DNA of 6,756 nt from Thermodesulfovibrionales bacterium (lineage in GTDB: Bacteria > Nitrospirota > Thermodesulfovibrionia > Thermodesulfovibrionales > UBA1546). Each line of letters begins with the position of its first letter. Positions within the stretch are counted from its first letter, which is position 1. The stretch spans positions 1-6,756 of the forward strand of contig CAKKPR010000370.1 in the NCBI GenBank assembly GCA_919901705.1. The letters run 5' to 3'. The notes under the pieces are model-generated. The model was given only the letters and a program-made list of their open reading frames with translations. It did no database searches and was not told the origin of the DNA. Made by a program: the position numbers and the translations under genes. Shown here one piece after another: positions 5,601 through 6,756 of this stretch.

Positions 5601-5737
5601 CCGAAAAATGGACATAGAAAGTTGTCATTGCGAGTGAAACGAAGCAATCCCGCCTTTTGCGATGAGATTGCCACGGTCGAAACGACCTCGCAATGACAGA
5701 TAATTTAAATAGTTATAGTCCTATGTCTATTTTTCGG
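5601..5737. repeat. Nested inverted-repeat element (MITE- or REP-like), 137 bp
   Basis: Terminal inverted repeats of 17 bp with one mismatch lie at 5601-5617 (ccgaaaaatggacatag) and 5721-5737. Inside is a second perfect 12-bp inverted repeat, tgtcattgcgag at 5623-5634 and ctcgcaatgaca at 5687-5698, with partial pairing continuing inward (gcaatc against gattgc). The inner sequence resembles the gtcattgcgag...gcaatc palindromes dispersed between genes in many proteobacteria and relatives. I see no target-site duplication and no coding sequence. It separates scpA from the amidase gene and would form a large hairpin in any readthrough transcript. Confidence 0.75.
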
Positions 5738-5757
5738 AGCATATTTAAGGCTTGTTT

Positions 5758-6510
5758 TTATGCCGGGGTTTGCATCTCTTTTTTCTGGGGATTTATGACC
5801 CATATACTTCCAAAATCTTTTTCCTGATAGGCCCTGACCAGGCCGAGCCTTATCAGTTCAAGGAGTGCGATAAATGTGACAATTAACTGAGGCTGTGTCC
5901 TGTCTTCTTTGAAAAGGTCTTCAAATCTTATTGTGTCCTGATTTTCAAGCATCTCCATTATTAGAGATATCCTGTCTTTTACAGTCAGAGTCTCTCTTGT
6001 TATTTCAACAACCTCCGGCGGCGCCTTATCCAGCATGCCCTTGAATGCGCCGAGGAGGTCAAACAGGTTTACATCAAAGAGATACAGTTCTCCTTCTTCT
6101 TCTTTTTCTGTCTCAGCCTCTTTTTCTTTTACAGGTTCCCTGCGGAAGATATTCATCCACTCCTCTTCTTTTTCCCTTAGGCCGAGCGCAGCGTCCTTGA
6201 ATGCCTGATATTCAAGCAGCCTCTGTACCAGTTCAAGCCTTGGATCCTCCTGCTCCTCTGCGGGAGCCTCTTCATCAGCCGGAAGCAGCATCCTTGATTT
6301 AATATGAATAAGTGTTGCGGCCGTAACAAGGAATTCACCTGCAATTTCAAGGTTGAGTTCTTTCATTATTTCGATGTATTGGAGGTACTGGCCGGTAATC
6401 AAGGCAATGGGTATGTCATAAATATCCAGCTTATTTTCTTTGATGAGGTGCAGTAAAAGGTCAAAGGGGCCTTCAAATACAGGGATTTTTATATTATAAA
6501 TATCTTCCAT
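5758..6510 (-). CDS. scpA: Segregation and condensation protein A (ScpA kleisin)
   Basis: This 250-residue protein is the kleisin subunit that bridges the two Smc heads and, with ScpB, forms the bacterial condensin that compacts and separates sister chromosomes. The N-terminal helical domain has the family signatures FEGPFDLLLHLIKENKLDIYD (12-32) and LIHIKSRMLLP (67-77). A glutamate-rich flexible linker spans about 112-142. The C-terminal winged helix carries QLIVTFIALLELIRLGLVRAYQ (208-229). Length and ends are normal. No Shine-Dalgarno is visible before the ATG at 6510, and the promoter sits only about 18 bases upstream. scpB, often the next gene, does not follow; the amidase does, after 193 bases containing an inverted-repeat element. 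Confidence 0.96.
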   Translation of the reverse strand: MEDIYNIKIPVFEGPFDLLLHLIKENKLDIYDIPIALITGQYLQYIEIMKELNLEIAGEFLVTAATLIHIKSRMLLPADEEAPAEEQEDPRLELVQRLLEYQAFKDAALGLREKEEEWMNIFRREPVKEKEAETEKEEEGELYLFDVNLFDLLGAFKGMLDKAPPEVVEITRETLTVKDRISLIMEMLENQDTIRFEDLFKEDRTQPQLIVTFIALLELIRLGLVRAYQEKDFGSIWVINPQKKEMQTPA

Positions 6511-6527
6511 CGGCTAAGGTGGTCTAT

Positions 6528-6557
6528 ATTATAACAGATTAAAAATATAATCAGGAA
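6528..6557 (-). promoter_or_regulatory. Extended -10 promoter close to scpA
   Basis: On the minus strand TGTTATAAT gives a perfect TATAAT (6533-6528) with the TGn extension. The -35 region around 6557-6551 is poor (TTCCTG-like), as is common for extended -10 promoters. Predicted transcription start is near 6521, leaving a leader of about 11 bases before the scpA ATG, too short for a normal ribosome binding site. Confidence 0.6.
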
Positions 6558-6633
6558 ATATTTTGGCGGGCAGAGCAGAGCCCTGATGCAGCCCTTTTTT
6601 ATTGGTTTTGCAGGCAAATAAATCCCTCAGATT

Positions 6634-6756
6634 TTAGTCCCGGCACAGTTTTTCTGGCGCTATCCTGATAGCCCTGTCAGTTTTTGCTTGCATAATAGGC
6701 GCTAAATTTAGTATAAATTCCATTAGTGAGAGCGCATGTAAAGAAAACCATCTATT
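6634..6756 (-). CDS. Possible 3' end of an unidentified gene, cut by window edge
   Basis: One minus-strand frame is open for 40 codons from the right edge to a TAA at 6636-6634. Its translation contains SLMEFILNLAPIMQ and ends in APEKLCRD. I recognise no family, and 40 open codons could occur by chance in one of three frames. If real, it is the gene upstream of scpA. The 124 bases between its stop and scpA hold the scpA promoter and no clear terminator. Confidence 0.25.
   Translation of the reverse strand, partial: NRWFSLHALSLMEFILNLAPIMQAKTDRAIRIAPEKLCRD
6659..6672. repeat. Short perfect inverted repeat
   Basis: gctatc and gatagc flank a two-base centre. The size fits a dimeric regulator site, but it lies about 130 bases upstream of the scpA promoter or inside the possible partial gene. 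No function is indicated. Confidence 0.25.

Noticed and set aside
5601..5737. A CRISPR repeat or an IS element end
   Set aside because: There is one unit only, no spacers, no transposase and no visible target duplication.
6568..6603. Terminator-like gggc...gccc followed by six T on the plus strand
   Set aside because: The stem is only four pairs around a 19-base interior, and no plus-strand gene ends upstream of it.

Overview
The window is moderately AT-rich bacterial DNA that looks chromosomal. It suggests a Gram-negative anaerobe: there is a small 2[4Fe-4S] ferredoxin, a membrane-anchored cell-wall amidase and a SPOR-domain protein, and an actin-like protein of the MamK type. MamK-type actins are best known from magnetotactic bacteria, including magnetotactic Nitrospirota and Desulfobacterota, and relatives also occur outside them. 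My guess is Nitrospirota or Desulfobacterota. This rests on gene types only, with no rRNA or phylogenetic marker examined.

Layout. Positions 1-430 hold a short ferredoxin gene with an excellent ribosome binding site, then a bidirectional terminator and a gene-free stretch. A small unrecognised gene (81 aa, minus strand, 430-675) is divergent from a MarC-family membrane protein gene (plus, start at 812). The latter has a near-consensus sigma70 promoter placed so that its mRNA should be leaderless. A YfcE/MJ0936-type metallophosphoesterase (1500-1979) follows. A strong 13-bp hairpin separates it from a convergent minus-strand block.

The minus-strand block is the most interesting part. In transcription order it is scpA (6510-5758), an Amidase_3 N-acetylmuramoyl-L-alanine amidase with an N-terminal membrane anchor (5564-4497), a MamK-type actin (4528-3500, overlapping the amidase by 32 nt) and a one-TM protein (3392-2019). 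The last protein joins a degenerate receiver domain in the cytoplasm to a SPOR domain in the periplasm. I read the last three as a candidate module. The amidase would make denuded glycan, SPOR would bind denuded glycan, and the cytoplasmic pseudo-receiver with its threonine-motif tail could connect this to an actin filament. The physical link is inference. The domains, key residues and gene order are visible in the sequence. No other magnetosome gene is present here, so the actin may serve the cell envelope rather than a magnetosome chain.

Two structured intergenic elements interrupt the block: a nested inverted-repeat element of 137 bp between scpA and the amidase (5601-5737), and an imperfect hairpin with direct repeats between the actin and the REC-SPOR gene (3422-3489). 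At the right edge an open frame on the minus strand (6756-6634) may be the tail of another gene, but evidence is weak.
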